Of a stretch of 64,000 nucleotides of DNA, positions 7,811 to 16,218 are shown piece by piece (within the stretch, counting starts at the first letter, position 1; the number at the start of each line of letters is the position of its first letter). The notes below the pieces were generated by a model. The model saw nothing but the letters and a program-made list of their open reading frames with translations. It did no database searches and was not told the origin of the DNA. Made by a program: the position numbers and the translations under genes. Source of the stretch: Niastella sp. OAS944 (GTDB lineage Bacteria; Bacteroidota; Bacteroidia; Chitinophagales; Chitinophagaceae); contig JANUBW010000004.1 of assembly GCA_024809215.1 (NCBI GenBank), positions 62,001 to 126,000 on the forward strand, written 5' to 3'.

Positions 7811-7883
7811 AATTGTAAGATTGTCTCCAAAAATAAACTGCCGGACAAAGCCCGGCAGCGAGTATATAAAGAGGCTCACAAAA

Positions 7884-8757
7884 TTAAATTCCCGTACTTA
7901 TGGCATCGTTAGCTGCATTACTGTGAGAAGCTGACAACCCTGGAATGTATTCATCTGCTTTCGAAAGGTCACGCATATATATATCATAGGCCACATCAGT
8001 AGGATTTGGCAGCTTGGAGATGGATTCTCGCTCATCTTTCGGACGATGACGTTTATAGATTTTTCGCACTTGTTCTGTGGTTTTGTGTCCCATAAGGTAA
8101 GCTACAGTCGCGTCATCCACATTTTTGTCAAGCAATAATATCGAAAAGCTCAATCGGGCCGGACCAGGTGATTTTCTTGCTAATATTGACATCATTGATC
8201 CACCCTTTAATTACTTTATTAGTGCCATTGCGGGTGGGTAATTCGAACAGTAAAGGTGATATGTTACCGGTAGCCAATCTTTCCCTGTGAACCTTCTGAA
8301 CAACTTTCAAAGCGATCGGATGTAGGGTCACACTCATTGGTTTTCCCGTCTTGGACTGCACTAGGCGCTTGATCATGATATCATTAGTAATGGCTACATC
8401 TTGCAACTTCTTCACATCGCACCACCTCAATCCTGTATACATGCTGAAAATAAATGCATCCGCTATATGTTGATTCTTGCAATGTGTTCCGAGTAGGCTG
8501 ATATAATCTTCTATTTCCATATTCTCCTTGATGGATTTACTTGGATTTACTTTTCCTTTCACATCATCCACGGGATTATCGATAAAATAGCGTTGTTTGT
8601 AGGCTGCTTTTATTACCTTTTTAAAACGCGACCAGTAATTCATCGGCGTGTCGCCTGTAAAATTTGCCAACAAGTAATCCCGGAAGCGTGTACACAATTC
8701 CTCGGTAACATCAATGGGTGGCAAAGACGGTGCTCCTATGAATTCTGTGAACTGCAC
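7884..8757 (-). pseudogene. Tyrosine-type site-specific integrase, frameshifted and N-terminally truncated
   Basis: The gene reads from about 8757 down. The first frame (8757 to about 8155) has a SAM-like core-binding domain (NYWSRFKKVIKAAYKQRYF, NPVDDVKGK) and the start of the catalytic domain with the conserved Arg in MYTGLRWCDVKKL. The frame then shifts at about 8155. The second frame continues with ARLSFSILLLDKNVDDATVAYLMGH and the YKRHRP ending with the nucleophilic Tyr. At the junction, only four bases stand where the family normally encodes His-Cys of the HxxR motif, so a net 2-bp loss removes the His and breaks the frame. The N-terminal arm-binding domain is also absent. The enzyme should be dead. 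Confidence 0.82.
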
Positions 8758-8861
8758 ATAGCTGTTCTCCAGGTGGTGGCTACTGCTAATGATAATATGG
8801 CTTCGTTTGGATTATTCAAAACTACTTATGCATATTATGGCAGCTGGTTCTGTAATTAAAA

Positions 8862-9506
8862 TTACGCTACTGCACTCTCATTCCTTTTTAGCTTATATGC
8901 ATTAAGAAGACTGTGAAAAGCAATTTTAAAAAAGGTCTTACATGTTCTTTTAATCTTATTCCTATTTGGCTTCCTCAATCTTATTTGACCCTTACGATCT
9001 TTGTACAGGCTAGGATGTTCGAAATCACTCCTGTATTGGTAGGCAAAGCCCAAGTTAGCTCCCGCGGATTTAATTGGCTCTTCTTGCTCCTGCATTTGCC
9101 AGTATCTGCCAGTTTCTTCTCCTTTGTCATGATATTTCTTAAACCCTCCAAGAAAAGCACTTATATAGTGTATTACCACATGATCAATTGTTTTTAAAAC
9201 CCCAGTGATCCAGGAATGAGTCATTTTGTCCTCTAAACGATCGAAAAGTATTGCGATGTTCGTACAAACTTCCGCAGCCTCATTAACATCCTCAAAAATA
9301 CCTTCCCCTAATGCTTGTTTAAAATCAAAATCCAGATCAAATTGATCGATAATATCACGATATAACCAAAGAAAGGGGGCTTTTGCTACGTCCTCTTTCA
9401 TCTTTTCATCTCCCATAAAAATGTAAAAGGCGTCTCGCAGAACGTCGGTCATCTGTTGATTTCCATTGAGTAATTGATCCTCATGGGATGATAATTGACT
9501 ACTCAT
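8862..9506 (-). CDS. Putative HEPN-like partner of the reverse transcriptase
   Basis: The start is the ATG at 9506, which overlaps the RT stop as ATGA; the frame is open to 9518 but that start would be TTG. The 214-residue protein is helical and soluble. Near the C-terminus it has YQYRSDFEHPSLYKD, containing R159-x4-H164, and a long basic helix follows (KIKRTCKTFFKIAFHSLLNAY). An Rx4-6H motif before a terminal helix is the mark of HEPN ribonucleases found in anti-phage and toxin systems. The N-terminal 140 residues are not recognised. Translational coupling to the RT says the two act together. The HEPN call is based on one motif and the helical pattern, so it is tentative. Confidence 0.5.
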   Translation of the reverse strand: MSSQLSSHEDQLLNGNQQMTDVLRDAFYIFMGDEKMKEDVAKAPFLWLYRDIIDQFDLDFDFKQALGEGIFEDVNEAAEVCTNIAILFDRLEDKMTHSWITGVLKTIDHVVIHYISAFLGGFKKYHDKGEETGRYWQMQEQEEPIKSAGANLGFAYQYRSDFEHPSLYKDRKGQIRLRKPNRNKIKRTCKTFFKIAFHSLLNAYKLKRNESAVA

Positions 9507-11212
9507 AAGCCAAACCAATTTTTAATTATCTCTGAATTACCCAAGCCCTGTCTTTTTGCTACACCCAACGCCAGGTATTGACGTAAATACAGTGATTTCT
9601 CTTGTGACACCTTTGTATTAACCGCAGTTAGTAACTGTTGTCCTACTTCTAAATGAGATAATAACAATTGGTAGTACCCTAGTCGTGTTAGCTCGGATTG
9701 CTCTTCTAAAAGCTCTCGAAAGAAATGACGTAGCTCAGAAAGATTAAACCGCTGAACCAAAGCCATATTCGATAGAATTTGATATCGAACCCATTCAAGC
9801 TGTTTGAATTTTTGAAAAAGCTTCAAAAGGTTATGCTTTATATGTTCATCAGGACCATATTGATTAAGGTTCCAACAAAAATGGTTCGCCTTCCAGAACA
9901 TGTGTGTGATACCTTCAATCCAATAAGGTATCAGGCTTTTGTGTAGAATCGGTTTGCGGCCTATACTTTTAAGAATGTTGGCCGCATTTCTCCAACGAAA
10001 AGCCAAGTCAATGATCTCACGCTGAATTTCGTGATCAGTTAAAGCCATTGCGAGATGTTCAGACATCATTCCTATTTCGTCCATTCTTTTGGGAAGCTCG
10101 ATTGCGACGATTTCAATTTCGGAATGACAAAATTCAATTAACTCTTCAACTGTTAGTCTTTTGAGATCCTCCGTTCCAACTACATCATTTACATCGTGGG
10201 CTGCGAAATCATTTTGAATGGCATGAAGATCGTTTCCACGCCTCAATCCCTCCTCTCTGGAAAGATTAGCACCTTCGTCATCATCATACGGGGATGCAAG
10301 GGACTTTTTAAAGTTACGATCGACCTTAATCTCTTCGATACTGGTCTTTTTCGTGTTTAGAGAAAGGCTATTACTTTTAAGATAATTATCGATTAGTATT
10401 AATGCATCTTGAAGGCTATCTTCTTTCTCTTCATATATCCTTATGTCATCCATGTATCGATAATACGCATACCCTGCTGTTGTAATTTTTTCATCCAATC
10501 CTGCGAGTAGCACATTTGCGAAAAAGAAAGACGCTGCTGGCCCCTGCGGAATGCCGACTCCAAAGGTCACTGAATCACGCGTACCAGACCACACATTCAA
10601 TGCGTGTTTTAACAATTCCAGAATTACATCTGGAACCTGAAAATTTCTTGAAAGCGCAATTAATAATTTGGAGTGTGGAATCGAATCAAAAAAACCAGTG
10701 ATATCAGTCTCCAGTTTAAAACGGATATTGGGGTTTTCCAATTCCTTATTAACAGAGTTCACGAAACGGTTATAAAGAGGAACATAATAGTCGAAAAAAT
10801 AATAATCTCCATCGGCCATGTCCAACAACATGTTCCCTCCGGCAACTTGTGGATGGAGAACGCTACCAAAAACATAATCATTAAATCTATTAAGATTCTC
10901 AAAATTATTGAAGGCAATTCTATTAGCGATAGCCTGATAAACGATTGCATCTTCAATAAATAAAACGGTCTTTGTTCGATGCGTTCTTGACGCTTTTGGC
11001 TCGTAGTACTTAAATGGTCTTTGAGGCTGGTAGTTACCGGCGGCTATTTTTTCAGAAAGAGCTTTTAGGTTTGACTTTAGAGAAATAGAAAATACTTCAA
11101 TTCCAAAAAAGTCTCGTACATCTCTTCCATTTGAACACTTCATGCGCTCCCACGCTAATCTCAGACTTTGTTCATCGAAATATTCACTTAAGCCTTCATT
11201 TGGGTTGATCAT
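9503..11212 (-). CDS. Reverse transcriptase, defence-type (UG/Abi-like), with helical C-terminal domain
   Basis: The 569-residue protein has an N-terminal RT domain (about 40-300) with all catalytic parts: RTHRTKTVLFIEDAIVYQAI (RT1 region), motif A with D170 in LETDITGFFDSI, motif B GIPQGPAASFFFANVLL (220-236), motif C YMDD (253-256) and LSLNTKKTSIEEI as motif D. No group II intron maturase or HNH region and no retron-type VTG signature is seen. Residues 340-569 are alpha-helical and unlike known nucleases. This layout matches the unknown-group and abortive-infection RTs used in phage defence. It forms a two-gene unit with the HEPN-like gene, beside an integrase remnant and a tRNA. The group within the RT family cannot be fixed by eye. 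Confidence 0.85.
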   Translation of the reverse strand: MINPNEGLSEYFDEQSLRLAWERMKCSNGRDVRDFFGIEVFSISLKSNLKALSEKIAAGNYQPQRPFKYYEPKASRTHRTKTVLFIEDAIVYQAIANRIAFNNFENLNRFNDYVFGSVLHPQVAGGNMLLDMADGDYYFFDYYVPLYNRFVNSVNKELENPNIRFKLETDITGFFDSIPHSKLLIALSRNFQVPDVILELLKHALNVWSGTRDSVTFGVGIPQGPAASFFFANVLLAGLDEKITTAGYAYYRYMDDIRIYEEKEDSLQDALILIDNYLKSNSLSLNTKKTSIEEIKVDRNFKKSLASPYDDDEGANLSREEGLRRGNDLHAIQNDFAAHDVNDVVGTEDLKRLTVEELIEFCHSEIEIVAIELPKRMDEIGMMSEHLAMALTDHEIQREIIDLAFRWRNAANILKSIGRKPILHKSLIPYWIEGITHMFWKANHFCWNLNQYGPDEHIKHNLLKLFQKFKQLEWVRYQILSNMALVQRFNLSELRHFFRELLEEQSELTRLGYYQLLLSHLEVGQQLLTAVNTKVSQEKSLYLRQYLALGVAKRQGLGNSEIIKNWFGL

Positions 11213-11457
11213 TTGTCAGCACATTAGTTTATTGGGTGTTTAGGGGCATATACAATGCAAAATGCAATCTACTAAAAATGCTGGTAATGACGAAGTTCAT
11301 GAATTTTACGAGGACTGGGAAGGTTAAAAACTCGTTCGGTGTAAGTAAATCTCCAAACAGAATAAACTTCTACTTGCACTGAAGATATCACGCGACATCA
11401 GGAGGTACTAACCTGACTTGACTTGATCCACTTTTTATAATTGTCCACTTGTAAGAA
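11213..11457. other. Leader region between tRNA-Leu and the reverse transcriptase
   Basis: These 245 bases upstream of the RT carry no protein gene longer than a 21-codon plus-strand frame (11262-11327). Several defence RTs use a non-coding RNA encoded next to the RT, so this is the natural place for one. A short stem (CAGGAGG...CCTG near 11399-11415) is visible but nothing strong. The function is open. Confidence 0.35.
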
Positions 11458-11459
11458 TA

Positions 11460-11486
11460 AAAAAAGCCCCGACTTTCGTCGAGGTC
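11460..11486 (-). terminator. Terminator of tRNA-Leu
   Basis: On the minus strand CCTCGAC-GAAA-GTCGGGG forms a 7-bp stem with a GNRA loop, followed by C and a run of seven Ts, just after the tRNA 3' end. Confidence 0.8.
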
Positions 11487-11487
11487 T

Positions 11488-11574
11488 TGGTGCCCAGAAC
11501 AGGAATCGAACCTGCACTACCTTGCGATAACCAGATTTTGAGTCTAGCGCGTCTACCAGTTCCGCCATCTGGGC
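11488..11574 (-). tRNA. tRNA-Leu (anticodon CAA)
   Basis: The minus strand gives an 87-nt class II tRNA: acceptor GCCCAGA, D-loop with GGTAGACG, anticodon arm CTAGA-CTCAAAA-TCTGG with anticodon CAA, a variable arm (TTATCGCAAGGTA), T-arm with GGTTCGATTCC, acceptor TCTGGGC, discriminator A and encoded CCA. It reads UUG codons. The RT island and integrase remnant lie directly at its 3' side, the usual insertion position for tyrosine-integrase elements. Confidence 0.95.
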
Positions 11575-11818
11575 AATTATGTCAAATTTCCGCTTTTTCT
11601 ACAACCTAGCTTACTTAAAATCAGTGATTTATAGCTTCGCTTATCAGCCGTTTCAAACGGGAGGCAATATTACGACATTGCTAATTCCCTTCCAAAATAC
11701 AAGGCAATTTTTTTAAAATATTGCTGTTCTTTTATTTACAACAGCTCTTTTTAGGTACCAATACCTTTCTGATTATAGCCCAAACCTTTTGCCACATAGG
11801 TATTTTTTAAAGTTTTTA

Positions 11819-12172
11819 CTAATTTTCCTGCCTTACAAAGATACGTTCCGGCAAATTGCCAAACACAAATTCCGTTACCTGGCACAGCCACATGCTGTGG
11901 TTGATCTCCTTTCCATGGTAGGTTTTCATCAAATAATAACCCCCACCAATAAAAGGGTCGCACTTTTCCGTTAGCACCAGTTCATCGGCCCCGGCAAAAG
12001 GCTCCGTACCAATAGTGAGGGTTACCGCCTCTCCCTCCCCTGCCATCAACTCCAACATAGTATCGGCGCCGTCAACCATTTGCAGGTCGCCGTAATTACC
12101 ACCCTGCTCAATATATTCTGGCAGGTCAATAAACCAATCGTCACCAGTCTTAATAAACCTGTAAGTTTTCAT
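11819..12172 (-). CDS. DUF6717-like small cytoplasmic protein
   Basis: The 117-residue protein begins MKTYRFIKTGDDWFIDLPEY and contains GNYGDLQMVDGADTMLELMA and CDPFIGGGYYLMK, ending with WLCQVTEFVFGNLPERIFV. These blocks match my memory of a small uncharacterised Bacteroidota family (DUF6717). It has no signal peptide or membrane segment. Its neighbours do not suggest a role. The preceding 11575-11818 holds no gene that I can support; a second minus-strand frame there overlaps this gene and is a shadow. Confidence 0.7.
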   Translation of the reverse strand: MKTYRFIKTGDDWFIDLPEYIEQGGNYGDLQMVDGADTMLELMAGEGEAVTLTIGTEPFAGADELVLTEKCDPFIGGGYYLMKTYHGKEINHSMWLCQVTEFVFGNLPERIFVRQEN

Positions 12173-12327
12173 CGCTTTGTTTTTAACAGTGAGGAGTATG
12201 TTAGTTATTAGCGAACTTACTATTTTTAGACTAATTCATGGAATGAGATATACTACACAGTTTCTGCTGTATTGTTTCCCAGAGAGAAAAATTGGGGCGT
12301 AATTATAGTAGAAATTTATTGGGCTTA

Positions 12328-12864
12328 CTAATAGCCTATCTTCCTATTCACTGGCGAATTTACCGGCGTATAATATGGAATTCGATTATCGTAGACGTTG
12401 CGGCCCACACTTATACCGCCGGAGATTGAAAACGACTTATCATCACTGATATACATCAGTCCTAAATGCGCAGCCGAATAAACGCCAAAGTTATTAGCGT
12501 TCATAAAACCATTGCCCTTATTAATGCCTGGCTGAAAAAATGGACTATTAAAATTGAAATAGGTAGGCGCCACCGAAAGACCGGCATAGGCGTATAAGTT
12601 ATTATTCAACGGCCGGGTCACCTGTACCCCTATGGGCGCCGATAAAAAGGAACCACTGCCGCCCTTAAATGCCATAAATCCGGTTGAAACACTGGCATAT
12701 TTAGTAAATATCCATTTTTTTTGATGGGTATTGGTATCGGCTACCTGGCGAAAATGCCTGAAAGCAGGATGCATTGGATCTATATTTCCAAATGTAAGGG
12801 GCATCTGTGCCTTTACAACTACAGCAGATACCAGTATTGCTGCAAAAAGGATAATCCGTTTCAT
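12328..12864 (-). CDS. Secreted protein with outer-membrane-barrel-like sequence
   Basis: The 178-residue protein starts with a clear signal peptide (MKRIILFAAILVSAVVVKAQ). The mature part alternates short strands with glycine and aromatic residues: YASVSTGFMAFKGGSGSF, APIGVQVTRPLNNNLYAYAG, GVYSAAHLGLMYISD and FSISGGISVGRN. This is the pattern of a small beta-barrel or PorT-like periplasmic protein. It is a single gene with no obvious partner. Function is unknown. Confidence 0.65.
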   Translation of the reverse strand: MKRIILFAAILVSAVVVKAQMPLTFGNIDPMHPAFRHFRQVADTNTHQKKWIFTKYASVSTGFMAFKGGSGSFLSAPIGVQVTRPLNNNLYAYAGLSVAPTYFNFNSPFFQPGINKGNGFMNANNFGVYSAAHLGLMYISDDKSFSISGGISVGRNVYDNRIPYYTPVNSPVNRKIGY

Positions 12865-12927
12865 CTACATAAAGGTAATAATCCTTTTTTATTTATTTGG
12901 TTAATATAAGATGAAAAACTACCCATG

Positions 12928-13485
12928 TTACTGTTTAACATAGTGAAGCGCAACACATCCCGACTTAAAGGTTTTTGACTCAACCAGCCTCAGTTGTAAT
13001 TTTTCCTGCAAACTGGTACCGTTCATCAACCGCCTACCCTCACCTACAATAAGAGGTTGAACCACAAAATAAAACTCGTCAACCAAACCAAGTTCAATAA
13101 GTTGTTCAGGCAGTTCTACACCGCCGGTTGAAATATTTTTACCCGGCTGCTGTTTCAATTTGAGTATTTCTTCCTTCAGGTTCCCACGAATAATTCTCGT
13201 ATTCTTCTCCTCAGCACTTTCCAGTGTTTTGGAGAAAACAACTTTATCAATGGCGCTGAATGTTTCAGCAAATTCGTTCATTGCTTTTGTTGAAGCAGAA
13301 CGGTTCTTTACCACATCGGGCCAAAAGGGCACCATCAATTGATAGGTCTTTCGGCCATACACCAGCAGGTCAACATCCCGCATAAGGTTTGTAAAAAATT
13401 CATGAACCTCTTCGTCAGCTATTCCTTTGGTATGGTCGCAACAGCCATCCAGTGTCATATTTATTCCGAAGATCAAATTTCTCAT
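12928..13485 (-). CDS. Dihydrofolate reductase-family protein (RibD C-terminal-like)
   Basis: The frame opens at 13518, but the ATG at 13485 gives the typical N-terminus MRNLIFGINMTLDGCCDH. The 185-residue protein has the RibD_C/DHFR-like fold: LVYGRKTYQLM, KVVFSKTLE, NISTGGVELPEQLIELGLVDEF and VVQPLIVGEGRRLM. Stand-alone members in Bacteroidota bind NADPH but their substrates are mostly unknown; they are not the folate enzyme. The gene converges on nothing specific and the neighbours are remnants. Confidence 0.85.
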   Translation of the reverse strand: MRNLIFGINMTLDGCCDHTKGIADEEVHEFFTNLMRDVDLLVYGRKTYQLMVPFWPDVVKNRSASTKAMNEFAETFSAIDKVVFSKTLESAEEKNTRIIRGNLKEEILKLKQQPGKNISTGGVELPEQLIELGLVDEFYFVVQPLIVGEGRRLMNGTSLQEKLQLRLVESKTFKSGCVALHYVKQ

Positions 13486-13521
13486 TTGATTGGTTTTTAG
13501 ATTTGAAAAGCTACACACGCC

Positions 13522-14157
13522 TCAAATTTTTACCAAATTATTCTTTACCGCAAACATGGCCAGGCTTACCCGGCTTTTTACCCGAAAGCGCAGGAAAAGG
13601 GTTTCCCGGTACCCGTCGATGGTTTTGGGGCTTAATTTCATTTTATCGGCTATTTCGGCATACGTTAGTTCTGTACAGGCATAATTCAAAAAAATGCGTT
13701 CATTTTCCGAAATGCTTTCCCATAACGATTTATTCTCAGCTGTTTTATTGGTAGCATCTGAGGGTCCCCCGTTTTGCACTACATTGGCCAGCGCAGTTGT
13801 AACCATATCAGAAAAATAGATCTTTTTGGCGGCCAGCGCTTCCAGTGCTTTGTGCATATCCTCCACCTCAATATCCTTCGATAAATATCCGTGTACACCC
13901 AGTCGCACCATTCTTACAATAGCTTCTTCCGATTCAAACATCGATACCACCAGTATGCTGATATCGGGATAATACTTCTTAAGCCAGCTCACCGTTTCAA
14001 ATCCATCCATGTCGGGCATTTCTATATCCATCAGTACTATATCGGGCAGGCATTTCGGACTTAGCTTTTCCTTTAGCTCTACGCCATTCTCGGCTTCAAA
14101 TAAAATAGTATACCTGTCGAGAAAAGGATCATTAACCTGGCCGCTTCAACCGAAGTT
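13522..14157 (-). pseudogene. LuxR-type response regulator, N-terminus lost
   Basis: The minus-strand frame stays open from about 14145 and reads YTILFEAENGVELKEKL, then the phospho-acceptor strand DIVLMDIEMPDMDG, the KKYYPDISILVVSMF and VHGYLSKD parts of the receiver domain, and a C-terminal LuxR/GerE HTH (LTYAEIADKMKLSPKTIDGYR). The first strand with the acidic pair (normally IVDDHxL) is missing; in its place is sequence belonging to the opposite-strand membrane gene. A start from the internal ATG at 14031 would lack a third of the receiver. The gene was probably cut by a rearrangement near 14140. Confidence 0.7.
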
Positions 14158-14342
14158 TGGATAGCGCTGGGCACATTCATGTATTATTCTGCAACGTTGC
14201 CGTTGTTCATTCTTTTCGAATACCACACCAGAGAGCAGTCCAAAGTGGCTAATTCCTATTTTTATATAAATGATGCATTAAATGTGCTCATGTACACCTT
14301 TTATTTAATTTCCTTTTTATGCAAGCCTCATTCTTTGAAATA
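14130..14342 (+). pseudogene. C-terminal fragment of a multi-helix membrane protein
   Basis: The plus frame from about 14132 to the TAA at 14340 reads NLAASTEVWIALGTFMYYSA, LPLFILFEYHTREQSK and DALNVLMYTFYLISFLCK, three hydrophobic helices separated by polar links. There is no start. Its stop overlaps the start of the histidine kinase remnant at 14319, so the two were an operon in the ancestor. The upstream half has been replaced by the truncated response regulator. Confidence 0.55.
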
Positions 14343-14650
14343 ACAACCCTAACGCTGGTGATCTCAACGCTGATCATCTTCCTCTTCGGTGCGGCCGTTA
14401 TTTACTTTTTATTTCTGTATCAGAAAAAACGATTTCGAAATCAACAGGAATTGCTTGAGCTAAGAGAGGCGTTCAATCAAACATTACTGCAATCGAAGCT
14501 GGAGATCCAGGAGCAAACACTCGACCATATTTCAAAAGAATTGCATGCTAATTTCAGTCACCTGGTTTCGCTTATCAATATTAACCTGGCCGAAATACTG
14601 CCACAAAGCTCGCAGGATATGAAGGAGAGTATATTGGAAACAAAGTCGCT
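14319..14650 (+). pseudogene. N-terminal fragment of a sensor histidine kinase
   Basis: The frame starts MQASFFEITTLTLVISTLII, a single transmembrane helix, followed by YQKKRFRNQQELLELREAF, a coiled coil, and the dimerisation-phosphoacceptor region EIQEQTLDHISKELHANFSHL of the HisKA_3 type. The phospho-acceptor His is present in DHISKELHANFSHL. The ATPase domain is missing: about base 14650 the sequence passes into an unrelated TIR-like gene in another frame. Normal members continue for about 150 more residues. Confidence 0.7.
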
Positions 14651-14654
14651 GGCC

Positions 14655-14953
14655 AAGACGACCGGTATATCCCCGATTATGTTATTGCCCTTATGAGCCC
14701 CGATGACCTGCTTAGCAATGGCTCCCTGCGTGCCCGGCAAAACGTGATCTTTGAGCTTGGTTATTACCTGTGTAAACTTGGCCGTAAAAAAGTGAGAATG
14801 CTTTTAAAAGGCGATCCCGAAATCCCCGGCGATCTGCAGGGTGTATTGTATACCCGCTACGATGAAAACGGCGCCTGGAAAATGAAACTCGCTAAAGAAA
14901 TGAAGGATGTGGGTATTGTACTTGATCTCGAAAAAGTGGTTGATAAATTTTAA
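14655..14953 (+). pseudogene. C-terminal fragment of a TIR-like nucleotide-binding effector
   Basis: The frame reads DDRYIPDYVIALMSPDD, then SLRARQNVIFELGYYLCKLG, RKKVRMLLKGDPEIPGDLQG, VLYTRYDENGAWKMKLAKEM. This matches the predicted nucleotide-binding protein family with a TIR-like fold (PF10137), used as NAD-cleaving effectors in some cyclic-nucleotide defence systems; the RxNVIFELGY block is its best known signature. The N-terminal part of the domain is gone. The stop lies 12 bp before the end of the convergent Mrr-like gene. Confidence 0.65.
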
Positions 14954-14964
14954 CCCATATGTAT

Positions 14965-16182
14965 TTATAATAAAGCAGAAAGGGGAACGAAGAAGTCATT
15001 ATTCTCTACGGCTTTCATTGATTTTAATTTTATGGCATCCTGTAAAGTAACGACGCCATCGAGTATCAAAAGCAGGTCGTTGCCATCCATACCAATAATG
15101 CTGGTGCGTTTTCCATGGCGAAAAGCAATAAGCCCGTCAGCTGAAAAACCGGCATAACTAATGAAGATGCCACGAGCCCAGGTTGATTTACCTTCTACCT
15201 TACCATTAAACACCAGCAGATCGCTTTGTGGCGTAGGAACCGAATACCATTTGGCTTCTAACAACCAGGTATGCGAGCCCAACTCAAAACTGCCATCAAT
15301 TTCTTCGCCTTTAAGCCTAAACGCAGAACGGGTAATAAGATCATGTGCAGTAAACAAACTGTGCAAAAAACGTTGAAAGGCAAAACCGCGGGCCTGGTTT
15401 GTAAGATCATGTAAGCCTACATAAGTTTCTTTTAAAGTCTTTAGATCGGGCTGTGGTTGCTCCTGTTTTTTTTCGGATGTTTTCTCCGGCACAACTTCTT
15501 CTACTTCAACCACAGTGGCAGGTATGAGCTCGGCTTCTTTCGCCGGTTCGATAGCAACTGTTGGTTCTTTTGTTTCAGCCACCTTGTTTATATTCATCGT
15601 TTTGGGTGGTTTTTCAGGAGCCACCAATAACACCAACGGTCTTATAAGCAATAGCGACGCTCCTATTATCATTCCCCTGATAGACTCCTGGTAGGTATAG
15701 GTTGATTCGATATTTATATAATTTCCCAAATGCCACAGACAATAATATACTCCAAAATTACGCACGCCAACAATAATGACATACCGGGTCGATCTCCAGG
15801 GATTGATGGGATATTTAGAAGCGGGGCCAAATATCCACTTATCAATTGGTAATAGAAAAACAGTACAAACGGCGGCCATAGCAATACCCTCATTATAATA
15901 ATGATGTTGTGTGGCGCCTATAACAACCGAACAAAACAAGGCTGCCGTACCTTTTCTAACCCATCTATATTTATCTGCGGAAGGAACTTTTGACCATTTG
16001 AGCGGAATAAAAACCGGTTTACGCCATTTTACATAATACGTAATTAAAGGTATGCTCACAAGAAGCGTAACAAAAGCACTGGCTATTGCTGCATACCAGT
16101 AACCGCCAACCACCATACGTACAAAAGCACCAAAATACACAACACAAAAAACACAACAGGAATAAAAAACGAGGCGATACAT
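14965..16182 (-). CDS. Membrane-anchored Mrr-like PD-(D/E)XK nuclease, intact active site
   Basis: The 405-residue protein has four to five transmembrane helices in residues 1-190, a charged Glu/Lys/Pro linker (195-250) and a C-terminal restriction-endonuclease-like domain (260-405). The domain shows GFAFQRFLHSLF, the acidic residue D296 in EEIDGSFEL, the E309-x-K311 motif in WLLEAKW, and the later strand WARGIFISYAGFSADGL. These are the core residues of an Mrr-type PD-(D/E)XK nuclease, known from restriction of modified DNA. It lies 36 bp downstream of a paralogue of the same layout. A role in defence is inferred from fold and neighbourhood. Confidence 0.75.
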   Translation of the reverse strand: MYRLVFYSCCVFCVVYFGAFVRMVVGGYWYAAIASAFVTLLVSIPLITYYVKWRKPVFIPLKWSKVPSADKYRWVRKGTAALFCSVVIGATQHHYYNEGIAMAAVCTVFLLPIDKWIFGPASKYPINPWRSTRYVIIVGVRNFGVYYCLWHLGNYINIESTYTYQESIRGMIIGASLLLIRPLVLLVAPEKPPKTMNINKVAETKEPTVAIEPAKEAELIPATVVEVEEVVPEKTSEKKQEQPQPDLKTLKETYVGLHDLTNQARGFAFQRFLHSLFTAHDLITRSAFRLKGEEIDGSFELGSHTWLLEAKWYSVPTPQSDLLVFNGKVEGKSTWARGIFISYAGFSADGLIAFRHGKRTSIIGMDGNDLLLILDGVVTLQDAIKLKSMKAVENNDFFVPLSALL

Positions 16183-16218
16183 AAAGGCAGCAATATATGT
16201 TTTGGTTAGTTGATGATA

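Noticed and set aside
9503-11212. Group II intron maturase or retron reverse transcriptase
   Set aside because: No maturase/HNH part, no intron RNA structure at the ends and no retron-type motif or msr-msd region were seen; the long helical C-terminal domain fits defence RTs better.
11262-11327. 21-codon acidic plus-strand frame before the RT
   Set aside because: Too short to support, and it lies on the strand opposite to the RT leader; kept only as a note in the leader region.
11751-11963. Minus-strand frame of 70 codons overlapping the DUF6717-like gene
   Set aside because: Shadow of the better supported frame; no recognisable motif.
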